In this document: positions 31,270 through 41,695 of the stretch, one piece after another | Layout: each line of letters starts with the position of its first letter | Position numbering within the stretch: the stretch's first letter is position 1 | From: UBA9676 sp036522155 | GTDB lineage: Bacteria > Actinomycetota > Actinomycetes > Streptosporangiales > Streptosporangiaceae | Direction: 5' to 3' | DNA: 64,000 nt | NCBI GenBank assembly: GCA_036522155.1 | Contig: DATDGI010000194.1 | Location: 8,429 to 72,428 of the forward strand | Notes under the pieces: generated by a model | The model's database searches: none | The model's input: only the letters and a program-made list of their open reading frames with translations | What the model was told of the DNA's origin: nothing | Program-made: the position numbers and the translations under genes

Positions 31270-31803
31270 ATGACATCGACCGGACTACGGATGAGCGCCG
31301 CCGAGCGCCGCGAGCAGGTGCTCGACGCGGCGGTGACCGAATTCGCGGCGGGCGGGCTGGCCGGCACCTCGACCGAGGATGTCGCCCGCCGGGCCGGGAT
31401 CAGCCAGCCGTACCTGTTCCGGCTGTTCCCGACCAAGAAGGCGCTGTTCCTGGCGCTGGTCCAGCGCTGCTTCCAGCGGGTGGCGGACACGTTCACCGCC
31501 GCGGCCGGCGACCGGGGGGGCGAGGACGCGCTCGACGCCATGGGCGAGGCCTACCACCAGCTCCTCCAGGACCGCACCCTGCTGCTGCTCCAGCTGCACG
31601 CGTACGCGGCGTGCGAGGATGCTGACATCCGCGCGGCGACCCGGGCCGGCTTCAAGGAGCTCTGGCTGCTGGTGGAGCGGCTGAGCGGGCTGCCGTACGA
31701 GCGGATCGTGTCGTTCTTCGCGATGGGCATGCTGATGAACGTGGCGGCCGCCATGGACCTGCCGGCCGTGGACGAGCGCTGGGCGAAGTGGTGCTCGACA
31801 TGA
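31270..31803 (+). CDS. TetR-family repressor of the adjacent drug exporter
   Basis: A 177-residue regulator. The N-terminal HTH (about 10-55) reads SAAERREQVLDAAVTEFAAG, then TSTEDVARRAGISQPYLFRLF, PTKKALFLALV. The C-terminal ligand domain is all helical with LLQLHAYAACEDADIRAATRAGF. It lies immediately upstream of a DHA2 exporter, and an almost identical 19-bp element precedes both genes, so it most likely represses both until a toxic ligand binds. No ribosome binding site precedes the ATG, in line with the leaderless promoter. The 8-T run about 40 bp after the stop may belong to a weak terminator. Confidence 0.88.
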   Translation: MTSTGLRMSAAERREQVLDAAVTEFAAGGLAGTSTEDVARRAGISQPYLFRLFPTKKALFLALVQRCFQRVADTFTAAAGDRGGEDALDAMGEAYHQLLQDRTLLLLQLHAYAACEDADIRAATRAGFKELWLLVERLSGLPYERIVSFFAMGMLMNVAAAMDLPAVDERWAKWCST

Positions 31804-31857
31804 CGCGATCAGGCGCCCGCAGCCGGGCCGGCACCGCCATATTTTTTTTCACCGCAG

Positions 31858-31876
31858 AAGTTAGTGACTACTCACT
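31858..31876 (+). promoter_or_regulatory. Second TetR operator, upstream of the exporter gene
   Basis: AAGTTAGTGA-CTACT-CACT repeats the element of the tetR promoter (31240-31258), and its inner part AGTGA-CTAC-TCACT is a perfect palindrome. It ends 3 bases before the AGGAGA ribosome binding site of the exporter (ATG 31892). No convincing -10/-35 pair could be placed around it. Confidence 0.6.
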
Positions 31877-31891
31877 TATAGGAGAAGACCG

Positions 31892-33316
31892 ATGACCGAC
31901 CGGCGACGCATGCTGTGGACCCTTGTGGTCACCTCGGCCGCCCTGTTCATGGCCTCACTGGACAACCTGGTGGTGACCACCGCGCTGCCGTCTATCCGCG
32001 AGCACCTGCACGCCGGGCTGGCCGGGCTGCAGTGGACGGTCAACGCCTACACCCTGACCTTCGCGGTGCTGCTGCTCACCGGCGCCAGCCTCGGTGAGCG
32101 CTACGGCCGCCGCCGCCTGTTCGTAGCCGGCCTGGCCCTGTTCACCGCCGGCTCGGCGGCCGCCGCGCTGGCGCCCGGCATCGGCTGGCTGATCGCGGCC
32201 CGCGCCGTCCAGGGCGTCGGCGCCGCCGTGCTGGTGCCGCTCACGCTCACCCTGCTCTCGGCGGCCGTGCCGCCGGCCCGGCGCGGGCTCGCGCTCGGCG
32301 CGTGGGGTGCGGTCGGGGGGCTGGCCATCGCGATCGGGCCACTGGTGGGCGGAGCGGTCGTGGAAGGCGCCTCCTGGCAGTGGATCTTCTGGCTGAACGT
32401 GCCGATCGGCCTGCTGCTGCTGCCGTTCGCGCGCACCCGGCTGACCGAGAGCTATGGCCCGGCGACCCGGCTGGACCCGCCGGGCCTGGCCCTGGCCAGC
32501 GCTGGCCTGCTCGGGCTGGTGTTCGGCGTGGTCCGCGGCAACGACCACGGCTGGACCAGCCTGACGGTGCTCCCGCCCATGATCATCGGCGGGCTGCTGC
32601 TGGCGGCGTTCGTGGCCTGGGAGCTCCGGGCACCGGAGCCGATGCTGCCGCTGCGGCTGTTCCGCAGCCGCGGGTTCACCATGACCAACATCGCCTCGCT
32701 GCTGATGTTCTTCGGGATGTTCGGCTCGATCTTCCTGCTGGCCCAGTTCCTGCAGACCGTCCAGCACTACTCGCCGCTCCAGGCGGGGCTGCGCACCCTG
32801 CCCTGGACCGCCATGCCGGTGATCGTCGCCCCCATCGCCGGCGCGCTGTCGGACCGGATCGGGGGCCGGCCGCTGCTGGCCACCGGGCTGGCGCTGCAGG
32901 CGATCGGGCTGGGCTGGCTGGCCATGGTGGCCAGTCCCACCGTGGCGTACTCGGCGCTCATCCCGGCGTTCATCGTCTCCGGGGTCGGGATGTCGCTGTT
33001 CTTCGCCCCGGTCGCCAACGTGGTGCTCGGCTCGGTCCGCCGGGAAGAGGAAGGCATCGCCTCCGGCGCCAGCAACGCCATCCGGGAACTCGGCGGTGTG
33101 TTCGGCATCGCGGTGCTCGGCGCGGTGTTCTCCGCCCGCGGCGGGTACACCAGCGGCACGGCCTTCGTGTCCGGCCTGTCCGCCGCGGTCTGGGTCGGCG
33201 CCGCCGCCGTCGCGGTCGCGGTCGCCGCCGCGCTGCTGCTCCCCCGGCTGCGCACGGCGCCGTCGGTGGCAGCAGCCCCGGCCGAGCCCGTGCCCGAGCT
33301 CGATCTGGTCGGCTGA
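31892..33316 (+). CDS. DHA2-family (EmrB/QacA-type) drug:H+ exporter
   Basis: A 474-residue major facilitator with about 14 membrane helices. It begins RRRMLWTLVVTSAALFMASLDNLVVTTALPSI, the family motif D1 with the membrane-embedded Asp in LDNLVV. The cytoplasmic motif A is GASLGERYGRRRLF and the antiporter motif C region reads GAWGAVGGLAIAIGPLVGG. It should expel cationic or lipophilic toxic compounds using the proton gradient. It is controlled by the TetR gene upstream. One base separates its stop from that of the convergent SIS gene. Confidence 0.92.
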   Translation: MTDRRRMLWTLVVTSAALFMASLDNLVVTTALPSIREHLHAGLAGLQWTVNAYTLTFAVLLLTGASLGERYGRRRLFVAGLALFTAGSAAAALAPGIGWLIAARAVQGVGAAVLVPLTLTLLSAAVPPARRGLALGAWGAVGGLAIAIGPLVGGAVVEGASWQWIFWLNVPIGLLLLPFARTRLTESYGPATRLDPPGLALASAGLLGLVFGVVRGNDHGWTSLTVLPPMIIGGLLLAAFVAWELRAPEPMLPLRLFRSRGFTMTNIASLLMFFGMFGSIFLLAQFLQTVQHYSPLQAGLRTLPWTAMPVIVAPIAGALSDRIGGRPLLATGLALQAIGLGWLAMVASPTVAYSALIPAFIVSGVGMSLFFAPVANVVLGSVRREEEGIASGASNAIRELGGVFGIAVLGAVFSARGGYTSGTAFVSGLSAAVWVGAAAVAVAVAAALLLPRLRTAPSVAAAPAEPVPELDLVG

Positions 33317-33317
33317 C

Positions 33318-34289
33318 TCAGCTGCCGGTCCCGGGCGCGCCCATCTGCCAGAGCGCGGGTTCGTCCCACGCCCCGGTGATGGCCGCGTCCGGGTTCTGGC
33401 CGCGCAGGCGGGCAAAACGTTCCGCCGCGAGCTGCAGCCGCACGGTCATCGGGATCTGGGCCAGCAGCGGCGGCAGCCCGTCCTGCCCGGCCAGCACGGT
33501 CACCGGCACCCGCTCCGCCTCGGCGGCCGCGCCGAGCGCCGCGGTCAGCCCGTCCGGGTCGGCCGCCGGGGCCAGCAGCACCAGGGCGTCCGCCGCGGTG
33601 TAGGGGACGGCGCCGCCGTGCAGCAGCCGGTCGGTGTCGAACCCCTCGGCCAGCATCCGGGCCGCCTCCCGGATCTTCAGGGCCCCCTCGCGGGCGGTGA
33701 TCCCCCACGGCCCGCAGCCCACGATGGCCAGGCTGCGGGCGGGGATGGGCAGCTCGCCCGGGTCGGCGCACACCTGCCGGACGGCCTCGGCCGCCCGCGC
33801 CATGTCAGCGGCGGCGAAGCCGGCCGCGCCCAGCTCGCCCGCCAGCCGGGCCAGCACCGCCAGCGCGGAGGTGTAGCTGATGGTGTAGGTGTGCGACTCG
33901 TCCGGCGGGACCGTCTGGATGGCCTCCGGCCAGCCGCGGCCGGTGCCGGTGATCGACACCAGCGGCACCCCGGCGGCCAGCGCGTCCGCCCGGGCCCGGG
34001 CGGCGTACGCGGTCTCCCCGGTGTGGCTGATGACCAGCAGCGCGTCCCCCGGCCGCGGGCCTGAGCTCCAGCGGGCCCAGGTGGCGGCTGGATACCAGCG
34101 GGCGTCCAGGCCCGCCTCGGCCAGCATCATCGCCCCCAGCTCGGCGGCGTGCTGGCTGGTGCCGGTGCCGACGAGCACCACCCGGTCCGCCCCGGCCAGC
34201 ACCGCGGCCGGCCCGGCCAGATCCAGCCCGGCCATCCGGTCCAGCGCGCCGGCCTGCTGGCCGATCATGCGCAGCAGCGCGGTGGGCAT
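33318..34289 (-). CDS. Double SIS-domain sugar isomerase/deglycase-like protein
   Basis: A 323-residue protein with two SIS domains. The first has VVLVGTGTSQHAAELGAMMLAEAG and LLVISHTGETAYAARARADA; the second has LAIVGCGPWGITAREGALKIREAARMLAEGFDTDRLLHGG. This is the layout of the GlmS isomerase half without the glutaminase part, as in FrlB (which splits fructosamine 6-phosphates) and AgaS. It is the last gene of the phosphotransferase-flavoprotein-SdaA-SIS operon. A HutC-type regulator and an APC permease across the divergent promoter fit an amino-sugar or Amadori-type substrate, though this is inference. Confidence 0.8.
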   Translation of the reverse strand: MPTALLRMIGQQAGALDRMAGLDLAGPAAVLAGADRVVLVGTGTSQHAAELGAMMLAEAGLDARWYPAATWARWSSGPRPGDALLVISHTGETAYAARARADALAAGVPLVSITGTGRGWPEAIQTVPPDESHTYTISYTSALAVLARLAGELGAAGFAAADMARAAEAVRQVCADPGELPIPARSLAIVGCGPWGITAREGALKIREAARMLAEGFDTDRLLHGGAVPYTAADALVLLAPAADPDGLTAALGAAAEAERVPVTVLAGQDGLPPLLAQIPMTVRLQLAAERFARLRGQNPDAAITGAWDEPALWQMGAPGTGS

Positions 34290-34298
34290 GGGTTCCCC

Positions 34299-35662
<1,364 letters not shown>

Positions 35663-35666
<4 letters not shown>

Positions 35667-38122
35667 TGATCAGCTCCCCTCGGGCGGATCCGCAGCCCGG
35701 CCGGGTCATACGGGGGGCGGAGGTGGACCGCCGCCGGGTGCACATCGCCGCCGATGCTGACCTGGTACGAGCCGGACCGCAGGTAGTCGGCGGTGACCAC
35801 CTCCCCGTCCGGGTGCCGGACATACGCCAGCCCGGCCGACGCGTTCAGGGCCGCCCCCCACGCGCCGGACATCACCTGGCCGGCCGGCCTGCCGTCCCGC
35901 AGCACCAGTTCGCCGCCCCACATCATCGGCTCCGGCTCGGCCAGCACCAGCGAAACGAGCTTGCGCCGCGGCCCCTCTGCCTTTGCCTTCTCCACTGCCT
36001 CCCGGCCCAGGAAGCTGATGCCGCTGCCGAGCTTGCACGCGAACAGCAGACCCGCCTCCACCGGGTTGTAGTCCGGGGTCAGCTCACGGCCGAACGCCCG
36101 GTATCCCTTCTCCAGCCGCATCGACTCGATGGCGTAGTACCCCGCGTTGACCACGCCGAGCGGCGCACCGGCCGACATCAGGTCCTGGTACACGCCGACC
36201 GCGAACTCGGCGGGTACGTACAGTTCCCAGCCGAGCTCACCGACGTAGGTGATCCTGGTCGCCCGGACGGTGTAGTACCCCAGGTCGATCTCGCGGCTGG
36301 TGCCGAAGGGAAAGCCGGCCTCGGACAGGTCGGCGGTGGACAGCGAGGCCAGCAGCTCACGCGACCCCGGCCCCATCACGCCGAACACGGCGTACGCCGA
36401 TGTCACGTCGACCAGGGCAGCGTGGGCACCGGGAGGCATCCGTTTGGCAATGTGGTCTTTATCGCGCTCAGTGGTGGCGGCGCTGCTGACGAGCAGGAAC
36501 TCAGCCGGGGACAGGCGGGTGACGGTCACGTCGGACTCGTAGGTGCCGCGCTCGTTCAGCATCCCGGTGTAGACGGTGCGGCCGGGCGGGACCGCGACGT
36601 CGGCGGTGCAGATCCACTGCAGCGCGGCCTCGCTGTCCGGGCCGGTGAGCAGGTACTTGGAGAACGAGGTCTGGTCGAAGACGGCCACCCCGGTGCGGGT
36701 AGCGCGCTGCTCGGCGGCCACCCAGGGCAGCCAGTTCGGCGCGTCCCAGGAGTACTTGATCACCGGGTCCACGCCGGGCGGGGCGAAGAAGTTGGGCCGT
36801 TCCCAGCCCATCCGGCTGCCGAAGCAGGCGTTCGCCCCGGCCATCAGGTGGTGTACCGGCGAGCGGCGGAACGGCCGGGCGGTGGCCAGCTCCCGGTTCG
36901 GCCACGGCAGCGCGTAGTGCAGGCCCAGGATTTCCCCGACCCGGTCGTGCAGCCAGCGGTTGTTGCCGTTGAAGCGGGCGAACCGCCGGATGTCGTTGGC
37001 GGTCAGGTCCAGGCCCGGGTCGCCGGAGACGATCCATTCCGCCAGCGCCCGGCCCGCGCCCCCGGCCGAGGCGATACCGACCGAGTTGAACCCGGCGGCG
37101 ACGAAGAAGTTCCGGCATTCCGGGGCCTCGCCGATGATGAACTGGTTGTCCGGGGTGAAGCTCTCCGGCCCGTTGTAGAACTTCTTGATCCCGGTGTCGT
37201 GCAGCGCCGGGATGCGCAGCAGCGCGCTCTCCATCAGCACCGAGAAGTGGTCCCAGTCCTCGGCCAGCAGCTGGAACTCGAACGGGTCCGGCAGCGCGTC
37301 CGGGGGCAGCCAGGGCTTGGCGTTGGGCTCGAAGCCGCCGACCACCAGCCCGCCTACCTCTTCCTTGAAGTAGGTGTAGCCGTCCGGGTCGCGCAGCACT
37401 GGCAGGTCCCGGTGGACCCCGTCGATCTGCTCGGTCACCACGTAGAAGTGCTCGCAGGAGTACAGCGGCACGGTCACCCCGCACCAGGCGCCGACCTGCT
37501 TGGCCCACTGCCCAGCGCAGTTGACCACGATCTCGGCCGCGATGTCGCCGGCGTCGGTGGTCACCCCGGTGACCGCGCCGCCGGCGGTCAGGATGCCGGT
37601 CACCCGGGTCCGCTCGCGGATGGTGGCGCCGCCCTGGCGGGCGCCTCTGGCCAGCGCGTACGTCAGGTCGGTCGGGTTGGCCTTGCCGTCATCCGGCAGC
37701 CAGATCGCACCCACCAGGTCGCCGGTCCGCATCACCGGGTACATCTCGCCGGCCCGGGCGGGCGAGATGATCTCGCAGTCCAGGCCGAACGCCTCAGCCA
37801 CAGCGGCGGTCCGGCGCAGCTGGGTCATCCGGTCCGTTGTCCGGGCCACGATCACCCCGCCGCAGCGGCGGAACCCGGTGTCCTGGCCGGTCTCGGCGGC
37901 CAGCCGGGCGTACAGCTCGGTCGAGTACTGCACCAGCCGGGTGCCGCTCTCGGACGCGCGGAGCTGGCCGACCAGGCCGGCCGCGTGCCAGGTGGTGCCG
38001 CAGGACAGCTGGCCCTGCTCCAGCAGCAGCACGTCGGTCCAGCCCAGCCGGGTCAGGTGGTAGGCGACGCTGGTGCCGATCACGCCCCCGCCGATGATGA
38101 CGACCCGGGCCTGTCCTGCCAT
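35663..38122 (-). CDS. Dimethylglycine/sarcosine dehydrogenase-like flavoprotein with GcvT domain
   Basis: An 819-residue two-domain protein. The N-terminal FAD domain (about 1-420) starts VVIIGGGVIGTSVAYHL and carries CGTTWHAAGL; His46 matches the residue that binds FAD covalently in dimethylglycine dehydrogenase. The C-terminal half (about 430-815) is an aminomethyltransferase (GcvT) fold that binds tetrahydrofolate: GVAVFDQTSFSKYLLTGPD, RITYVGELGWELYVP, GYYAIESMRLEKGYRAFG. Such enzymes oxidatively demethylate N-methylglycines and pass the methyl carbon to folate. It follows the choline-kinase-like gene by 9 bp and overlaps sdaA. The exact N-methyl substrate is not provable from sequence. 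Confidence 0.9.
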
Positions 38123-38131
38123 CGGCCCCCC

Positions 38132-39052
38132 TCAGTCGTCAAGCTGGACGTCGTCCAGCAGCCGGCCGAAATCGCGGCTGGTCAGCCCGGCCACCGCGCC
38201 CTCGTAGCGGGCCATGGCCCAGGACCAGAAGTCGAACTCGATCGGGCTGGTCGCGGCCTGGATCGCGCCCCACAGCGTCCATCCGTACTTGCCGATGATG
38301 CCGAGCAGCATGGCGCGGGCAATCTTGTTGCGCAGCCGGCGGCCGTAGTAGGCGGCCACCAGGTCGGCCAGGGCGTCGCTGGACAGCCCGCACTCCCCCC
38401 AGATGTTGCCCAGCTCGAAGCAGGGATCGTTGTTGCCCGAGTACTCGTAGTCGATCAGCCAGATCAGGTCGCCGTCGTCGATGAAGTTGGCGGCCAGCAG
38501 GTCGTTGTTGCAGGGCACGGTCGGCCCGGCCCGCACGGCCAGTGCCCGGCGGGCCGATTCGACCTGCGGCGCCAGCGCGTCGTAGCCGGCCGGGACCCGG
38601 AAGCCCAGTTCCGCGGTGACGGCCGCGTACCGGCCCTGGATGACGAACATGTCGAAGTCGCCGGCGAACCGCGGGCCGGTGTGCAGGCGGCGGCAGGCCG
38701 CGGCGATCCGCGGGATGTTGGCCGGCGACTGTACGTCGGCGTTGCCGAACGTGCGGCCATCGATGAACTTCAGCACCAGCAGGTTGTCCTCCGGCCGGTA
38801 GGCCACCACTGGGGCGCCCACCCCGGCCTGCGCCGCGGCCACCGAGTTGTGGTACTCGTAGTCGCGGTTGATGGCCAGGAAGTCGCCGCCGCCGGACCAC
38901 ACCCGCGCCACGTAGGCGCCGTCCGGGGTGGTCACCTTGTAGTTGTGGTTGGTCAGCCCGCCGGGCAGCTCGGAGATGGTGCGCGGGGCCCCGGCCAGGC
39001 CGGGCACGCGGTCCAGCCGGGCGGCCAGATCCGTGGTCAGCTCGGTTGCCAT
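38132..39052 (-). CDS. Choline/ethanolamine-kinase-like phosphotransferase (APH fold)
   Basis: A 306-residue kinase-fold protein. ISELPGGLTNHNYKV is the nucleotide-loop start typical of choline kinases, and YVARVWSGGG holds the ATP-binding region. The catalytic loop reads VPCNNDLLAANFIDD, with Asn-Asn-Asp in place of the usual His-Asn-Asp, followed by the metal loop LIWLIDYEYSGNNDPCFELGN. It would phosphorylate a hydroxyl of an amino alcohol or aminoglycoside-like sugar. GGGAGG 12 bases upstream supports the ATG at 39052. It heads a four-gene operon and faces the permease across a 231-bp region with two GTCTAGAC boxes. Confidence 0.82.
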   Translation of the reverse strand: MATELTTDLAARLDRVPGLAGAPRTISELPGGLTNHNYKVTTPDGAYVARVWSGGGDFLAINRDYEYHNSVAAAQAGVGAPVVAYRPEDNLLVLKFIDGRTFGNADVQSPANIPRIAAACRRLHTGPRFAGDFDMFVIQGRYAAVTAELGFRVPAGYDALAPQVESARRALAVRAGPTVPCNNDLLAANFIDDGDLIWLIDYEYSGNNDPCFELGNIWGECGLSSDALADLVAAYYGRRLRNKIARAMLLGIIGKYGWTLWGAIQAATSPIEFDFWSWAMARYEGAVAGLTSRDFGRLLDDVQLDD

Positions 39053-39102
39053 CGGCCGGATCCCTCCCCTCGGTCGCAGCGTAGACGCCGGGCCTGGAAA
39101 GG

Positions 39103-39110
39103 GTCTAGAC
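39103..39110. promoter_or_regulatory. GntR/HutC-type operator box 1
   Basis: AAAGG-GTCTAGAC-AAAA has the GTCTAGAC core of HutC-family sites such as the DasR/NagR consensus. It lies 51 bp upstream of the phosphotransferase start (minus strand). Confidence 0.65.
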
Positions 39111-39184
39111 AAAACCCGCGACAAACCCCACTGGTCCAGGTCTGCCCCGGAAGCAGGCAAAGCCGTGCCAATCCAGGGCAAAGG

Positions 39185-39192
39185 GTCTAGAC
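39185..39192. promoter_or_regulatory. GntR/HutC-type operator box 2
   Basis: AAAGG-GTCTAGAC-AGTT repeats box 1 with identical flank on the left, 82 bp away (about eight helical turns) and 91 bp upstream of the permease ATG. A partial site CTGGTCCAGG lies between them (39131-39140). Nothing else stands out in this 231-bp intergenic region. Confidence 0.65.
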
Positions 39193-39283
39193 AGTTAGCC
39201 GAAAGTGACCATACGCTACGCCTCAATCTGCGCCGTCATCAGCGGCACCGTGAGGTGCGGCCGTACCGGGGAGGACCAGGCCC

Positions 39284-40858
39284 ATGAGCGCTGACCCACA
39301 GGCCACCACCGACCAGCAGGACTCCGCCGACCTGGCCAGTTTCGGCTACAAGCAGGAACTCAAGCGCGGGCTCGGCACCTTCAGCTCGTTCGCCGTCTCG
39401 TTCAGCTACATCTCACCGTCGACCGGCATCTTCACCCTGTTCGCGCTTGGCCTGGTCACCATCGGCGGGGTGTTCATCTGGACCTGGCCGGTGGTCGCGC
39501 TCGGCCAGTTCATCATCGCGCTCAACTTCGCCGAGGTGTCCAGCCACTACCCGATCGCCGGGTCGGTCTTCCAGTGGACCAAATACCTGGCCCGCCGGGG
39601 CTACGCGTGGTTCTCCGGCTGGATCTACCTGTTCGCCGGCATCCTGACCGTCACCTCGGTGGTCGCCACCATCCCGCTGGCGCTGATCCCGGCCATTGAC
39701 GGGCTGCCGACTCTGGTGGGCCAGACGGCCTGGAACATCAGCCTGACCCTGCACACCGAACTGGTCGTCGCGCTGATCACGCTGGTCGTCATCACGGTGC
39801 TGAACATCTACGGCGTCAGGCTGGTCGCCATCATCAACAACACCGGGGTGATCTTCGAGATCCTCGGCATGTTCGTGTTCGCGCTGATCCTGGCCATCTT
39901 CCACAACCACCAGGGCGTGCACGTCATCACCAACAGCGCCGGGCTGCCGGTCACCCCGCCCACGTTCCTGGCCGCCATGTTCATGGCGCTGTTCGTGATC
40001 TACGGTTTCGACACCGCGTCCACGCTGTCCGAGGAGACCCACCGGCCACGGAGCGCCGCCCCCAAGGCCGTGCTCTACTCCGTGGTCGGCGCGTTCATCA
40101 TCGGCGGCGTGTTCCTGCTCGGCACGCTGATGGCCATCCCCAACCTGGGCAAGGCGGTGAAGGCCGGGTTCGGGCCGGCCCAGATCATCCAGGCCAACTT
40201 CTCGCCCGCGTTCGCCACCGTCTACCTGCTGGTGGTCTCGGCCGCGATCTTCGTCTGCTGCCTGTCGATCATGGCCGCCACGATCCGGCTGTGCTTCGGC
40301 ATGGCCCGGGACAACCAGCTGCCGTTCTCCAGGCCGCTGGCCAGGGTCTCGCCCACCCTGCACACCCCGATCTGGACCTGCATCGTGCTCGCGGTGCTGT
40401 CGGCGGTGCCGTTCCTCCAGTTCTCCGGGGCCGGGACCATCGCCATCGCCGCGACCGCGATGATCTACTTCGCCTACTTCCTCGGCAACCTGGCGATCAT
40501 GCGGGCCAGGATGCGCGGCTGGCCGAAGACGGCGGCCCCGTTCCGGCTGGGCCGGTGGGGGCTGCTCGTCAACGGCCTCGGGCTGCTGTACGGCCTGGCC
40601 ATGCTGATCAACTTCGCCTGGCCGCGGGCGGCCAGCAACCCAACTCCCAACCAGTCGGTGATAGGCGGGGTCCAGCTGCTCAACTTCCACATCGGGTTCC
40701 TGAACAAGATCCCGATCCTGTGGACGGTGTTCGTGGTGCTCTCCGTCATCGGGCTGATCTACTACCAGGTGACCGGCCGGACCAAGGAGTTCGCCGCGAT
40801 AGTCGCCCCGGCCGAGGACGACGTGCCGCTGGTGGGCGGGCCCGCGCAGGACGGGTGA
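39284..40858 (+). CDS. APC-superfamily amino acid/amine permease
   Basis: A 524-residue transporter with about 12 membrane helices. It opens with a cytoplasmic tail then GYKQELKRGLGTFSSFAVSFSYISPSTGIFTLF, the consensus of the amino acid/choline transporter (ACT) branch. LNFAEVSSHYPIAGSVFQWTKYLARRGYAW and the GFDTASTLSEETHRPRSAAPKA loop are also typical. It probably imports an amino acid, choline-like amine or conjugate that the divergent operon degrades. The GntR gene follows 11 bp downstream and is likely on the same transcript. Confidence 0.9.
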   Translation: MSADPQATTDQQDSADLASFGYKQELKRGLGTFSSFAVSFSYISPSTGIFTLFALGLVTIGGVFIWTWPVVALGQFIIALNFAEVSSHYPIAGSVFQWTKYLARRGYAWFSGWIYLFAGILTVTSVVATIPLALIPAIDGLPTLVGQTAWNISLTLHTELVVALITLVVITVLNIYGVRLVAIINNTGVIFEILGMFVFALILAIFHNHQGVHVITNSAGLPVTPPTFLAAMFMALFVIYGFDTASTLSEETHRPRSAAPKAVLYSVVGAFIIGGVFLLGTLMAIPNLGKAVKAGFGPAQIIQANFSPAFATVYLLVVSAAIFVCCLSIMAATIRLCFGMARDNQLPFSRPLARVSPTLHTPIWTCIVLAVLSAVPFLQFSGAGTIAIAATAMIYFAYFLGNLAIMRARMRGWPKTAAPFRLGRWGLLVNGLGLLYGLAMLINFAWPRAASNPTPNQSVIGGVQLLNFHIGFLNKIPILWTVFVVLSVIGLIYYQVTGRTKEFAAIVAPAEDDVPLVGGPAQDG

Positions 40859-40869
40859 CCGGCTGACCG

Positions 40870-41673
40870 ATGCCGCCCCCAGCACGGTCACGACGGGTGG
40901 CGCCGGCCATGCCCGGCCCGGCGCCACCGGACATCCAGCGGGGACCGGGCGTCACCGTGTACGGCCAGATCGAGGACTGGCTGGCCGAGGCGATCGCGGT
41001 CGGCCGGCTCGCCCCCGGCGACCGGATACCGACCGAGCATGACCTGGCCGCCTGGTTCGGCGTGAGCCGGATGACCCTGCGCCAGGCGCTGGCCAGGCTG
41101 GCCCGGCGCGGCCTGGTCACCCGGGCGGTCGGGCGGCGGGGCGGCACCTTCGTCGCCGAGCGCAAGCTGGAGCAGGACCACACCACCCTGGCCGGCTTCT
41201 CCGAGCAGTTGCGCAGGCAGGGGATCCAGCCGGGCGCGCGGGTGCTGTCCGCGGCCCAGCGGCCCGCGGGGCCGGTGGCGGCGGCGGCGCTGGGCCTGGC
41301 CGAGGGCGACCCGGTGCACGAGGTGCGGCGGGTCCGGCTGGGCGACGGCCGGCCGATCGTCCTTGAGCACTCGGTGTTCCCGGCCGCCATGTTCCCCGGC
41401 CTGCTCCAGTGCCGGCTCGACGGCTCCCTCTACGAACTGCTGGAAACCCGGTACGGCCAGCGCCCGCACCGGGCGCGGGAGAGCCTGGAGCCGGTCACCG
41501 CCGGGGTCAGGGAAGCGGAGGCGCTGGAGGTGTCCGAGGGCGCGCCGCTGATGCTGGTCGTGCGGACCGCCTATGCCCGGGGCGGGCAGCCGGTCGAATT
41601 CGCCCGGGACCTGTTCCGCGGCGACCGGACCCGGATCGTCATGTGGACCTCGGAGCTGGCCGACGTCTTCTGA
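40870..41673 (+). CDS. HutC-subfamily GntR transcriptional regulator (UTRA domain)
   Basis: A 267-residue regulator. The winged helix (about 30-100) contains RIPTEHDLAAWFGVSRMTLRQALARLARRGLVTRAVGRRGGTFV. The UTRA effector domain (about 110-260) shows TTLAGFSEQLRRQGIQPGARVL, VHEVRRVRLGDGRPIVLEHSVFP and FARDLFRGDRTRIVM. HutC-type proteins bind phosphorylated or amino-acid/sugar effectors. It is co-transcribed with the permease and probably binds the two GTCTAGAC boxes between the permease and the phosphotransferase operon. An alternative ATG lies at 40909. Confidence 0.9.
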   Translation: MPPPARSRRVAPAMPGPAPPDIQRGPGVTVYGQIEDWLAEAIAVGRLAPGDRIPTEHDLAAWFGVSRMTLRQALARLARRGLVTRAVGRRGGTFVAERKLEQDHTTLAGFSEQLRRQGIQPGARVLSAAQRPAGPVAAAALGLAEGDPVHEVRRVRLGDGRPIVLEHSVFPAAMFPGLLQCRLDGSLYELLETRYGQRPHRARESLEPVTAGVREAEALEVSEGAPLMLVVRTAYARGGQPVEFARDLFRGDRTRIVMWTSELADVF

Positions 41674-41695
41674 GGCGACCGGCCGAAGGCTGGGC

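Noticed and set aside
31815..31849. Intrinsic terminator after tetR (8-T run)
   Set aside because: Only a 4-bp stem (GCCC/GGGC) can be drawn and it is separated from the T-run by about 12 bases. It may weaken read-through but is not a convincing terminator.
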